DNA of 64,000 nucleotides. It comes from JAGNDO01 sp963704975 (GTDB taxonomy: Bacteria; Chloroflexota; Anaerolineae; Caldilineales; Caldilineaceae). The stretch lies in NCBI GenBank assembly GCA_963704975.1, contig CAVPIK010000007.1, positions 62,001-126,000 on the forward strand, in the 5' to 3' direction. The notes under the pieces were generated by a model. The model made no database searches. It was not told the DNA's origin and saw nothing but the letters and a program-made list of their open reading frames with translations. This document shows, one piece after another, positions 21,301-33,200 of this stretch. Each line of letters starts with the position of its first letter. The stretch's first letter is position 1. The translations under genes were made by a program, and so were the position numbers.

Positions 21301-24300
21301 TGGCGGGCAGTTGGGTGGCCGGGGTGTTGCTGGCATGGGAAGGCAGCAGATCCGTCGAGTCGATGATGAAGGCCGTGGCCTGCACTTGGGCCACGCCGGG
21401 CGGGTCGTTGACCGTCACCCGGAAGGTGAGGGGCGGATGGACGATCACGCTGTTGGACTCGGCCCAGGGCCAGGTGTTCGTGCCGTCCGTGGCATCTCCC
21501 GCCAAAGGTGAGTTGGCCGATGTTGCCGCTGGCGTTGGTCTGATAGATCCAGGTGTAGAGCGTGCCGGCACCGGTCACCATTGCGCTGACCGGACTGGGG
21601 CCGCTGACCAGGGTGGCGCTGACGCCGTTTGTGCCGGTGATGATCAGGGTCGGTGTCACCAGATGCTGTGGAGTAGCCGCCGGGCACGGTGTAGTCGATG
21701 TGAAGCAAGGGAGCCGTGGCCGAGTTGCCCTCGTAGCTGTCCGTCGAGCGCGAGCCGCTGCCGGTGACGATGAAGACCATGCTGTTGCCGCTGGCCCAAC
21801 CGCCCCGGTTGACGATCTCCTGGACCACCGCTGTGAGGTCCGGCGTGTCGTAATTCGTGCCGGTGCGTCCAGCTCGATGGCGTCCAGGCCACCGACGCCG
21901 TGGTGGTGATGCGGTTGGTGATATCGTAGGCCGTTGTGGCGAAGGCGGTCGGGTTGTCCGCGGCCTGGCCGCGCACGGTCAGGCTGGCGGCGTTGTTGTT
22001 GGTGTTGGGCGAGTCGGCTGCGATGGCCCGGAAGCGCAGATAGGCGTTGGTAATCGTTGCGCCCTGGGGCACGGCCAAGTTGTTGAAACGCAGCCCGATC
22101 TTCTGCGTCCCCCCCGAATAGCCGCCCCCGGTGTCGGCGTCACTCGTCAGCTCGATGTCGGAGCTGGTGCGATCCACGTCGCCGGGCGAAAGACTACCCG
22201 TGGCGTCGGGACCGGCCTCCTCGGCGTCGTCATTCCCCGAACTAATTCGGGCTTCGGTTGAACCGGTGGTGGCGGGGGTCGAGGTGCTGGCCGTCAACAC
22301 CTGGGTGACGGTGATCAGATCCCCGGCGGTGACCAGGGTGGGGGCGGCGAGCAGACCGTTGCCCAAACTCGGCAAGCGAGTCGGTTTGACAGAAACTGCG
22401 CCCATAGCCCAGTTACGGACATTGTCACCGGACCAGCCCATAGTCACCGTGGCCGCGCCTGGCTTACTGCTTGCTCCCCCGGCTGCATCGGTTTGACGAC
22501 GCTTCCACACCTGGGTTTGGCCGCTATCCGGCGCATAGGTATCGTCTCTCCGATGATAAGAAATGGTATCAAAGGCAAGTTCACCCACTGCCGAGGGGAT
22601 AGTCAGGGAGACGCTTGCGCTTTCCTGCGCAATCGAATAGAAAGGACCGTAGGGATCGGACTGATTGACGCCAGTAAAGGTGACCACACCGGCGGAAACA
22701 TTGGTCATATCGCTGTTAAAGGTGATGGCGACATTGTCATCCCCAACTGGCGGGTTGACCAACGCCCACAATTCGGTACGAACCCCATTGTTCGATGGTG
22801 AAATCTGTTCAACCCCCACGCGTGTCAAGGGCTGCCCCGCATAAGAGACACCCGATACCAGACTTGATTGCCAGACAATCGAGACACCCACCAGCATCAG
22901 ACGATCGGTTCCAGCCGTGGCGTGGGAAATGTTAAAGGTCAGCCCGGACGACGCCGTACCGGTCGAGACATTGTCCAGAGCGACCTCGCTGGCCGGGCCA
23001 GATGCGGAGATGGCGGCAACACCGGCTTGGTTGCCACCCAAATCCCACGTCACCACCCCGCCGCTCTCGCCGCCGCCAGCGTTGGCACTGCCCGGCACAT
23101 AGCTCGTCCCCGCGGGGATGGCGGCGGTGATGACCACATTTTGCAGCAGATCGCCGCCCACATAGTCCGTGGTGAGGGTATAGGTCAGGGTGTCCCCGGA
23201 CCGGGCCGCGGCCTTGTCCACACTGGCCTTGACCAGGGTCCCGGCCACTTCGCTCTCGGCCACCAGGGTTTCGAGGCCAAGTTCGGTCTGAATCTCAACC
23301 GTGGACAAGATGGCATAGACGCCCCGGGGCGGCATGCCCGCCACCACCCGGAAGCTGATCCGGCTGCTGTTGTTGGCGGGCACGGAGCCGATAGCCAGAC
23401 TGCCTTCATCCAGCGGGAAGGGGGTGCTGCCCGCATCCAACACGGGGATGCCGTTCAACGTGGTGCTGCCCGGCACATAGGTTGCATTAGCTGGGCACAG
23501 AAGCGCTGATCACCACATTCGCCAAGGGGGTGGAGCCGCTGTTGGCCGCCACGATGGTATAGCCCAGGGTATCCCCCGGATCGAGCAGACCGTTGCCGTT
23601 GAGATCCTGGACCAGCTCGGTTTCCAGGCTGGTGGCCGGGGGAACCGCCGCCGCCGCCGGGATTTCACCCAGGGCCGCACCGGCGTCGATCTGCCCATAG
23701 CCATACATGCTGTCATAGCCGGGGTCGCCCATGTCCACGGCGGTCTCCTGCAGGACCTGTTTGATCTGGTCCGGGGTCAACGTAGGGTTCACGCTGAGCA
23801 TGAGGGCGGCCACCCCGGCGGCGTGGGGGGCGGCCATGGAGGTGCCGCTCATAAAGGCGAACGTGCTACCCGGTCGGGCGCTCCAGATCAGGGCGCCGGG
23901 GGCCATCAGATCGATATTTGGCCCAAAGTTGGACAAGGCCCAGCGGCTGTTGTTGTAGTCCGTGGCCCCCACGGCCACCACATTGTCGTAGACGGCCGGA
24001 TAGCGGGCCACGCTGGAGTTGTCGTTGCCCGCCGGCGGCGATCACCACCACACCCTTGCTGACGGCATAGGTGATGGCGTCCCGCACGGCCAGGGATTCC
24101 CCGGTGGCGGCCAGGCTCAGGTTGATCACCCGCGCCCCCTGGTCCACGGCATAGGTGATGCCGGCGGCCACGTCGCTCATCCAGCCCACGTTGCTGGCGT
24201 TGAGCACCTTGATGGGCAAAATCTTGACCTGACCGGCGATGCCCGGCCATGCCCAGGGCGTTGTCGATCCCGGCGGCGGCGATGCCCGCCACATGGGTGC

Positions 24301-26356
24301 CGTGGCCGTTGTCGTCGCTGGGGTCGGCGTCCTTGTTGACAAAGTCATAGCCGGGCAGGATGCGCCCGGCAAATTCCGGGTGAGAAAAGTCGATGCCCGT
24401 GTCGATCACGGCCAGGATCAGATTGGGGTCGCCCCGGGTGATGTCCCAGGCCGCCGGGGCGTTGATCTGTTGGGGGGCATAGACGATGGTGGCATTGCCA
24501 TAGTCCGGGTCGTTGGGGGTAAAGACGCCATAGTCCCGCACGTCAGGATGATCGTAGCGATCCGTGGGCTGGCTGGCCAGCTCTGCCCCCAGGGCGTCCA
24601 GATCCGCCGCATCCCCGGCCAGGGTGAAGACGCAGGCAGAGGTGTCCACGGTGACGATGGTGGCGCTGTGGGTGGCAGCCAGGCTTTGCAGCCAGGCATA
24701 GTCGGTACAGGGAGCAAAGACGCCCACGGTCAGACGGTCAGCGGCATAGATGGAGGCATAGCCAAAGTTGACCGGGGCGGTGAGGGGGCCGTTGCTGAAG
24801 TCCACATCCTGGGGATTCTGGTTGGCCGTGGTGCCATAGTCCGTGGGCAGGGTGTTTTCGTCCACCCGCACACAATAGGCGGCGGCGTCCAGGCCGGTGA
24901 AGGTGTACGCGCCATCGCTGCCGGTGATCAGGCTCTGCACAGGCGTAAAGTTTGTGGCCGTGCACGCGCCGGGATAGATCGCCACCCCCACATTGGCCAG
25001 CCCCGGTTCGCCCCCGTCCACCATGCCGTCCCGGTTCTGGTCATCCCACACCACGCCGGCGATACTCTTTCCTACGATTGTCGAGTACGTTACCTCAATA
25101 AACGGCGGGCTTTGGTTCGATTCTGATGCATTCCATTGTGCTACACCTGTATCCGAACCTATGGCGTCAAGCAATATACCATTGTCGTTATAGGTTCCAT
25201 CATACCAACCTTGCACCAACCCCGTAATATCAGCCTGTTGCAGGGCGTCACCCCCTACCGGTAGCAGATTTCCCCACACAAACGAATCAAATTCACCACC
25301 CGTCACAGACCACAACTGGCCAGCCATTCGTTCCGTCCAGTTCGTCTCCATTCCATTCCAGTCCGCTGTTGCCCGATGAATGGCCACCACATGATCGGAA
25401 CGCTCGTTTCTGGAGCCAACAAAGAGTGTCGCTGAAAGGATGGTGTGATGCGGTGGCACAGCAGCTATGACCGACTCAAACTGTATCAATCCTCGCGAGA
25501 TGCTACCGTTTTTCGGATACGTTTCCATATGTTGAGCATCCCCAAAGCTACGATCTGGCTGAGATTGGCTGATGTAGCTGTCTTGCAGCACCGCCAACGT
25601 GGCCGAACGTACATACTCAACCACAAGGACGGGACGGGCGGACTCCGTGGCATTTTCCCGGCTGGCAAATTCGTACAGATCGGTTCCCGTGTCGGGCGTG
25701 CCCAGAAGCACGCCATGGTTGTTGACGGGCGTATCCACCCAACTCTGCACCAGAGAGGTCAAATTCCAGGTATAGACGCCGTTGGCGTTGACAACCGTCG
25801 TGGCCATCTCGGTTGGACCATAGTCCCCGCCCACAGTCGCCCAGTCCACGCCATCTTGGCGCTGACTCCAACTGGCCGCCATACTGGTGGTGCCTGAGCA
25901 GGTTCCCGTTCCTTCTGCCCATACGGCTGTAATGCCGTAGGCTTTGATATTGTGGGTCGCTGTGTCGCCGCCGGTCTTGGTCAGTCGCAGAGAGGCAGAC
26001 GTGACGACCGTCCCGGCGGGAATGGCCGAGAGGTCAAACTGGAGCAGTGGGCGTCCATTGCCCAGGCTGTCCTGGGATGTATCCAAGGACAGGATATCGC
26101 AGCCCCCGAAATTCTTGTTGCCCTGGTTTTTCCAAATCCAGGTATCCTTGATCGGGGTCAACGTGATCGTTTCGGCGTTGGCAACCGCGGACGGGGCAGC
26201 GGTGAAGTCGGCCTGGGGCGCGGCGACAGCCACGCTCCCACTGGCCGTGAACAGGCCAGCGATGATCAGCCCCACAACCAAGGCCATGTGACAAACAGCC
26301 AGGAAAGATCGCCCTTGCGATCCATTGCGCAAAGAAGTCTTCGATAGACGACCCAT
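18392..26356 (-). CDS. Gene C: secreted S8 peptidase with DNRLRE, variable cassette and SdrD_B stalk
   Basis: About 2,650 residues. ATG 26356 has GGAGG 5 nt upstream; signal peptide with cleavage near AVA|AP. Order: two DNRLRE domains (26180-25085); one SdrD_B (25070-24750); a propeptide-like segment DRLTVGVFAPCTDYAW (24740-24490); subtilisin-type S8 domain (24490-23690) with Asp in AVIDTGID, His in GHGTHVAG, Ser in GTSMAAPHAAG; DUF11 pair ending ANAGGGESGGVVTWDLGG; cassette (23010-21680); conserved linker TLVTAGDLITVTQVLT then HPPLTFRVTV; six SdrD_B (21305-19195); DUF11 (19180-18720); terminal module with SWRTVDESRVVGFHVWRQ ending IFMPLATR. Frame changes near 24245, 24030, 23490, 21870, 21660, 21490, 20425, 19655 and 19375. 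Probably a surface-attached protease; substrate unknown. Confidence 0.87.
21680..23010 (-). other. Variable cassette of gene C (two non-catalytic domains)
   Basis: First part (23010-22370) carries LMLVGVSI, YAGQPLTRV, LVNPPVGDDNV and VTFTGVNQSDPYG, a beta-rich module I recognise by pattern but cannot name. Second part (22290-21680) carries DDAEEAG, GLRFNNLAVPQGATI, VVQEIVNRGGWASGN and FIVTGSGSR, an extracellular module also present in gene E. Gene D has an unrelated domain at the same position. Confidence 0.6.
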
Positions 26357-26441
26357 GATTGCCTCCGACCTTTCAAAGACCGTCTGTGACGGTCCCAGTT
26401 CAACTCAATTGCCCAGCAAGCGAGGGCCAATCAAATAAAAA

Positions 26442-26543
26442 GAGCGTGTTCAATTGGAGTTAGACCGAGGAGTCTGCGCCCTCTGGTGCAGGCCCGTTCG
26501 CACCAGGGGGTGCGACCTCCTCTAATTCATTTTGAACACTCCC
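26442..26543. mobile_element. MITE-like 102-bp repeat, copy 2, inserted in the gene C leader
   Basis: Ends GTGTTCAA / TTGAACAC with an internal GCACCAGGGGGTGC hairpin. It sits between GTTCAACTCAATTGCC near the RBS and the paired-hairpin element. Gene E has the same flanking sequences without the insert, so the element appears to have entered here after duplication. Confidence 0.65.
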
Positions 26544-26552
26544 AAACAAAAA

Positions 26553-26609
26553 GGAGGAGTTTGCATCCCCAGATGCAAACGACGGGCATCTGAGGATGCC
26601 CAACTCCTC
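26553..26609 (-). repeat. Paired-hairpin element upstream of gene C
   Basis: On the minus strand: outer stem GAGGAGTT/AACTCCTC enclosing GGGCATC-CTCA-GATGCCC and TTTGCATC-TGGG-GATGCAAA. This is the most perfect copy. A three-way-junction RNA or a cruciform is possible. Confidence 0.7.
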
Positions 26610-26614
26610 ATCTT

Positions 26615-26795
26615 AGTCAACTCAGATTTAGCGTCACGCAAGTGGCCTTCTGAAAAACCAAACACGCCCTTCCTAAGGATACCGCTATCGCCCCCTACTA
26701 CAATACCAGGAAACCCTGATTTGTCACTATCCATTTGTCCTATCATGACCTGCGAGTTATACGTAGGCGCCTACGCTATTTTACACAGGCCGCGG
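26615..26795 (-). promoter_or_regulatory. Conserved upstream block of gene C with ACGTA palindrome
   Basis: Matches 43242-43415 (gene E) along most of its length and 34572-34669 (gene D) in part. Shared + strand words: GTCACTATCCATTTGTCC, TGCGAGTT, then ACGTAGGCGCCTACG (26761-26775), then TTTTAC. Probably holds the promoter and a regulator site; the palindrome resembles a dimeric HTH operator, which is inference. Confidence 0.5.
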
Positions 26796-26867
26796 GGCCG
26801 ATGAAATGCCCGTCTTGACCACATGATCCGCCAACAACCGGGCACGCATCATTGGCAGGATCCCCCC

Positions 26868-27075
26868 GTAGGGGCATGAGGTGGGATGGCGGGCGAATCT
26901 CCGCAAAGAAAAAACGCTTCCATCGCCATCCTACCTCGTGCCCGGTCTACCATTCATTCACATCTTGTGCGCCAAGCCGGGCACGAGGCTTCGACGTGAG
27001 CTCTGCCGAACGGTGTGGCGGATGCAAATTTCGCCGTTGAATGATCATGTTTCCCGCCACACCTCATGCCCCTAC
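26868..27075. repeat. Fold-back repeat between C and D
   Basis: Perfect 16-bp inverted arms GTAGGGGCATGAGGTG (26868-26883) and 27060-27075, with a second internal pair (26873-26892 and 26925-26944, two mismatches). It encloses the 28-bp dispersed repeat at 26988-27015. No gene inside. Confidence 0.55.
26988..27015. repeat. 28-bp dispersed repeat, second copy
   Basis: Identical to 17545-17572, same orientation on the + strand. Lies inside the fold-back element behind gene D. Confidence 0.6.
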
Positions 27076-27158
27076 GCCGTCCGTTCCCATGCCCGGTTAA
27101 CCCGAGAACGCCCGGTTTGACGATAAAATCCGCCACCAACCGGGCACGCCCCGCCCCC

Positions 27159-27219
27159 TAGCCCCCCAACTTTGGGGGGAACTGTCCAGCACCTCCCCCA
27201 AAGTTGGGGGCCGGGGGCC
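27159..27219. repeat. CCCCCAACT double-hairpin repeat behind gene D
   Basis: CCCCCCAACTTTGGGGGG, then AACTGTCCAGCACCT, then CCCCCAAAGTTGGGGG. Begins 15 nt after the gene D stop, so it may end or protect the transcript. There is no T-tract on the minus strand. Confidence 0.65.
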
Positions 27220-27234
27220 CCAGGACCCAAACGA

Positions 27235-30200
27235 TTACCGCACGGCCAAGGGCAAGAAGATCGTAAAGCCATCCCCCACCCTGCCCAGCCACAACCGCAG
27301 AGACGTGCCGTCATGCAACAACATCTCCACCTCATAGTTGACCGGGCCGGAAGCAGTCTGGCTGTCGGTGAATTGATACACCCCGCCCACAGGTTGACCG
27401 CCAAACTGGGCCGCAAGCGGATCGGCGGTGATGCGCACGGCTGTGTCATCCCCCGCCTGCCGCCACACATAAAAACCCACCACCCGGCTCTCGTCCACCG
27501 TGCGCCAAGAGAGGCGGACACCGTCCGAGTCCGCCTGCACCCCCGCGTCCATCACATCCACCCCGGTCGGATTGACCACCCCCACCCCGCCCGTGGTGAT
27601 GGCCTGGGGCAGCAGGGGCAAGCCCGTCAAGCTGCCGCCGCTGCCATCCGGGTCCCCCATGCCGCCCAGGAGGGTGAGGGTGAAGGGCACAGCCGAGCCG
27701 GGCAGGAAGGTGCTGTCCTGGGCACCCTTCAGGGTGACAACCAGGTTCGTACTCATGCCCGGCCCCAGTTCACCCACAGCGGTGGCCGAAAGACCCGCCG
27801 CCCCAGCCGCCGCTAGGCCGTCATGCCACACCACCCGCCCATCGGGTCCATTGCTGTCCGGGGTCGGGGTGACGGTCACAACGGCCAGATACGCCGGATC
27901 GAAGACCAAATTCACAGGCAGTTGGGAGAGCCAGGTGCGCCCGGTGTTGGTGAGGATGATGCGCATCTGGAAGAGTTCCCCCACGCGGATCACCCTGGGG
28001 TGGTCGATGCCCACGCCGATCTCTGTGGGGATGGTGAAGCCGAAGTCCACCTGGTTCATCTGTTCGCCTATGGTGGGCTGAACCGTGGCCCGGCGGGTGG
28101 TTGCATCCCCATCCGAATCCAGCACAGTCGGTCCGGCAAACTGGGGGCTAAAGGACCAATTTTCCAGCAAGCCGCCGGGCAGAAAGACACTGTCCGAGAT
28201 GGCGATGGTATACGAAACAGGCAGCAGCCCGGCGAACTGATAACGCCCGTCCGCGTCCGAGGTGGTGGTGGCGATCAGGGTATCCGCCCCATTGCGCAGG
28301 GCCAGAGGCACCCCAGGCAGCCCCGGCTCCCCGGCGGATTGCAGCCCGTTGCCGTCCACATCCCACCAGAGCCGGTCCCCGATGGTGACCAGGCGCATGT
28401 AGCCAAAGTCCGCGGTCAGGTTGGTGGGATTTAGCCCCAACCCGACGCCGTAGGGATGGGCTTGGCTCTGGTTATCCTGGCCGGCCAGGGGGCCCGTGGT
28501 GGCCGCAAAGCCCGCCAAGACCCCGAACTGATCCGTCACATCCACCGTATAGCTGCCCGGAGCCAGATCCGTGAAGAGATAGCTGCCGTTGATGCCGCTG
28601 GTGGTGGTCGCCACGGGCGTGCCGTTTTGATAGAGGGCCACGGTGACGCCGGGAATGCCCCGGTCGCCGTCGCTCTGGCCATAGACGCCGTCCCCGTTGG
28701 CATCCAGGAAGATCAGGTCGCCGATCACTCCCGGATTGGCCGAAGCACCGGTCCCCGCGGCCTCGTATTCCCGATAGCCAAAGTTGCCGCTGGTATCCAC
28801 CTGGCCGGGGATCAGGGTGACCGGGTAGGGCTGGGCACGGTTGGGCGTGCCCGAACTGCCCGTCAACCCCGGCACCGTGGGGGCGAAGTTGCGCAGCACT
28901 TGCAGGGTGTCCGCCACCCGCACCACATACGGCCCGGCGGGCAGCTTGTCAAAGAGATAGTACCCCGCCACGCTGGTGATGTTGGCCACATAGGGTTCCG
29001 CATCGTCCCACACCCCGTTGGCGTTGAGGTCCATGATCACATTGACCGACACGTTGGGAATGCCCGGCTCCAGGGCGGCGTCGTATAGGCCGTCATATTG
29101 CTCGTTGACCGGCAGATCCTGCCAGATCTGGCCGCCGACACCGGCGCTGGCCTGGCCCTCGGCCCGATAGCCAAAGTCGGCGCTCAGGGTTTGGCCGGGA
29201 TAGAGGGCATTGACCACCACGGGCAGCGCGCCCGTAGACGTCAACCCCAAGGGCGGCTGGGGCGGGCTGACGCTGTAGACACCCAGGGGCACCTCCAGCA
29301 GATAGCGCCCGTTGCTGTCGGTCTGGGTGCAGAGGGGCGCACCGCCGCCAAGAGAGACCGGCGCACACCTGCACCTGAGAGAGGACAGCCTCATCCGGCT
29401 CCCGCAGACGGTTGCCGTTGACATCCGCCCACACCAGATCCCCGATGATGGCGTTGCCGGGGGCGGGCAGCCGCACATAGCCAAAGTCCACATCCAATCG
29501 CACCTGCCCGGCGCTCAGGGTGAGCATGGGGGTCGGCTCGCTCAAGCTCTGGCCGCCCACAGTGTGGGAGAGACCGGCCAGCAGGTTGTAGTCGTCGGTG
29601 ATGTCCACAAAGTAGTTGCCAGGGGCCGGAGCGTCCAGGCGATAGGAGCCGGCCGAGTTGCTGACCGTGGAATCCGCCCGGTAATCCTTGCCGGGGTTGA
29701 AGAGACCGTCCCCGTCGTCAAAGTAGAGATCCAGGCTGATATTGCCCAGACCCGGCTCCCCGGCCTCTTGAATGCCGTTGCTGTTGCTGTCATACCAGAT
29801 GCGGTCGCCCACGCTGGTGGCCGGGCCTCTCAGCCCCACATCCGCGCCCAGGACCCCCTGGCCCGCGCCCAGGCTGACCGGGATGGGATAGGCCGTGGTC
29901 ACAAAGGCATAGACCGCCGGCACGCTGGCCGCGTCCAACGTGACCGTATAGACGCCGGGCAGCACCGGGGCATAGAGATAGTGGCCCGTGGCATTGGTGA
30001 CAGCCGTCACGGTCTGCCCGGCGCTGTTGGTCAGGCGCACGGTGATGTCGGGAATGCCCGGCTCCGTCGCATCCTGGATGCCGTCGCCGTCCATATCGTT
30101 CCACACAAAGTCGCCGACCGATCCCAGCAGATCCGTGGTCACCCGGTTGGCAAAGCGGCTGGACAACAGGTTGCCGCTGTCCGAAATGGTGGCCGTGGCC

Positions 30201-33200
30201 TGGATCTGGGTAACAGTGGGCGGGTCGATCACCGCCGCCTGGAAGGTGAGGGGCGGGTGCACGATCACCGAGTTGCTCTGGGCTTGGGGCCAAGACGACG
30301 CGCCGTCCGTGGCCGATGCCCCAAAGGTGAGCTGACCAGACTGACTGCCCGCCGTGGCCCGATAGACCCACGTAAAGCGGGTCCCCGCCGGGCCGACCGT
30401 GGCGCTGGCCGGGGCGGGTCCGCTGACCAGGCTGGCGCTGACCCCATTTGTGCCCGTGATCACCAGGGGGCTGGGGCTGACGTTGGCCATATTCTGGGTC
30501 GCCGTCGCCGTCATGGTCACGGTGATCAGGCTGCCGGCTTGGACCAGGGTAGCGGTGGCCGCCATCCGGTTGCCCACGAACGTTGTTCCCGGGGTACGAC
30601 TGACCGCAACGTTGTCAACAAACCAATAGTCATTGGAAAATTGGGCGGTCGCGGACTGAGGGGCAAACGCCACACGCAAATTTGGAACCCCCAGGTAGGC
30701 GGACAGATCAAAATCGATGTGACTATAGGCCGCATCGGTCGCATTCAGATCGAAGGTACGGGCGACATGCCAGCCGTTGTTGCCGCCAACGCCATTCCAA
30801 ATCCACAGAGCCACCTTGGGGGATCTGACACCGCCGGTTTGGCGGCGCTGGTCAAAGCCCACGCTGGCCGCCGTGGCCGTGCTGAGATCAACCACCCGAT
30901 ACGCGCCATCATCAAAGGTCAGGGTGCCGCTGCCGCCCACCCGCAGGCTATTGCCGCCCTGATCCGCCACAACCCGCGTCAAGCCCGCACTCGCCCCGTC
31001 GGATTCGTTGATCTCGAACCAGGGGGTGCCACTCCAGCCCAGGGTGCCGTTGCTGCCGTTGTAGGCAATCCCATCGAAGCGGTCGAAATAGGTGTCGGCA
31101 ATGCGCTGGGACGTGGCGACGCCAGCCGCGTTACTGCCCAAATTCCAACTGAGTACCCCGCTGCCCACCGTCCCCCCGGCGTTGGCGCTGCTCGGCACAT
31201 AGGCCGTGCCCGCCGGAATCGCCGTGGTGATCCCCACATTTTGCAGCAGACCGCTGCCCGCATAGGCGCTGGTGACGGTATACACAAGGGTCTGCCCGGC
31301 GGAGATGGTGGGCTTGTCCACCCCCATTTGCACAAGTGTGCCCGCCACCTGGAGGGTCTTGGTCAACACAACCGTCTCCGTGGCGCTCTTGACCGTGGCG
31401 CTGGCGGTGATGGCATAGACCCCCACGGGCAGTGCGCCCACCCGCACATCAAAGCTGACCCCGCTCTGGCCGTTGGCCGGTACATCCCCCAGGGTGATCC
31501 CCCCGGCATCCCAAGGAAAGACCGTGGCCGGGGCACTGTTGTCCAGCACAGGAATGCCGTTGATGCGGCTGCTGGCGGCCACATAGGCGGTCCCTGCCGG
31601 GAGGGTGGCGCTGACCACCACGCCAGCCAGAGGGGAGCCATTGGTATTGGCCACATTGACCACAAAACGCAGGGTGTCGCCAGGGTCGGCCAGGCCATTG
31701 CCGTCCACGTCCACGGTCAGGATCGACTGCATGGCCGTGGTGGGCGGGACCAGGGCCGTGGCTTCCAGCCCCTGCACCGCGGCGCCGATGTTGATCAAGC
31801 CGTTGGCATAGTAGGTATCCAGCCCCGGCGCGCCCAGATCTGTGGCTGTGGCATAGAGTCGGGTCCGCACCTCGTCCGGGGTGATGCTGGGGTTGATGCT
31901 ATACATCAAAGCCGCGGCCCCGGCCACATGGGGCGCGGCCATAGAGGTGCCGCTGTAGTACGTATAGCCGCTGCCCCCGGCCGCGGTCCAATAGGTGTTG
32001 TAGATCAAGGCGCCAGGGGCCATGACATCGATATTGTCGCCGTAGTTGGAGAAGCTCCAGCGGGTGGAGGTGTTGTCCACGGCCCCCACGGCCAGGGTGT
32101 CCGCATAGGCGGCGGGATAGAAGGGGATCCCATTGCCGTTGTTGCCGCCGGCGGCCACCACGGTGACCCCCTTGCTCACGGCATAGGCAATGGCGGCCTT
32201 CATGGAGTTGGAGCCGCTAGTGCCGCCCATGCTCAGGTTGATCACCTTGGCCCCATTGTCCACAGCATAGGTGATGCCCGGCGGAGACATCGCTCCACCA
32301 GCCCGTGTTGCCATCGTTGAGCACCTTGATCGGCAGAATGGTCACCCGTCCGGCCATGCCCGCCGCGCCCAGGCCGTTGTTGATGCCCGCGGCCGCAATC
32401 CCGGCCACATTGGTGCCGTGGCCGTTGTCGTCCGAGGGGTCGGCGTCCTTGTTGGCAAAGTCATAGCCGGGCAGCAGCCGTCCGGCAAACTCCGGGTGGT
32501 TGCGGTCGATCCCCGTGTCCAGCACGGCCAGGATCACGCCGGGATCCCCCAGGGTGGTATCCCAGGCCAGGGGCGCGCCGATCAGTTGGGGACCGTAGAC
32601 TAGGCTGCTGTTGTTGTAGTCCGGGTCGTTGGGCACAACCTGCCCCATCACCCAGGCGTCGTATTCGTCAAAAAGGGTCTGTTCGTCCCCGCTGGCCGCG
32701 GTGCGCAGGTCGGCCACATCCTGGGCCGAACCGGTCAGGGTAAAGGTGCAGGTGTTGAAATTCTGCTCGCTAAAGCGTGTGTTGTGGGCCTGGGCAAAGG
32801 TTTCCAGCCAGGCAATGTCCGTGCAGGGCGCATAGAGCCCCACAGAGAGGCGGTCATCGGCAATCGTTGAGGCATAGGCAAAATCCGCATTCAGGATGGC
32901 CGGGGTGAGGGTCGGACTCAGGCTGACATCCAGCGGGTTCTTGTCGTCCACAGCAGTCAAGCCCGGAGGCAGGGTGGTCCCATCCACCCGCACACAGTAA
33001 TCCCCGTTGGCTAGATTGTTGAACACATAGCGACCATCCGTTCCGGTCAAGACCCGTTGGCTGGAGGCGGTCATGGCGGTCTGGCAAACCCCAGCATAGA
33101 GGTTCATGCCGACAGAAGCCAGTCCGCCCTCGCCGTCATCCTGGCGGTTGTTGCGGTTGGCATCGTCCCACACCCGCCCGGCAACGATGCCCGGGGTGAC

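Noticed and set aside
23487..24011. Separate small genes where frames start inside the peptidase region of C
   Set aside because: These pieces continue the upstream frame at protein level (catalytic Ser segment, then DUF11) and have no RBS of their own; they are fragments created by frame changes.
29312..32320. A 1,002-codon open frame on the + strand opposite gene D
   Set aside because: It is rich in Gly, His, Arg and Ala with no domain, and is the complement-frame shadow of a GC-rich gene. The minus strand here encodes clear S8, DUF11 and SdrD_B domains.
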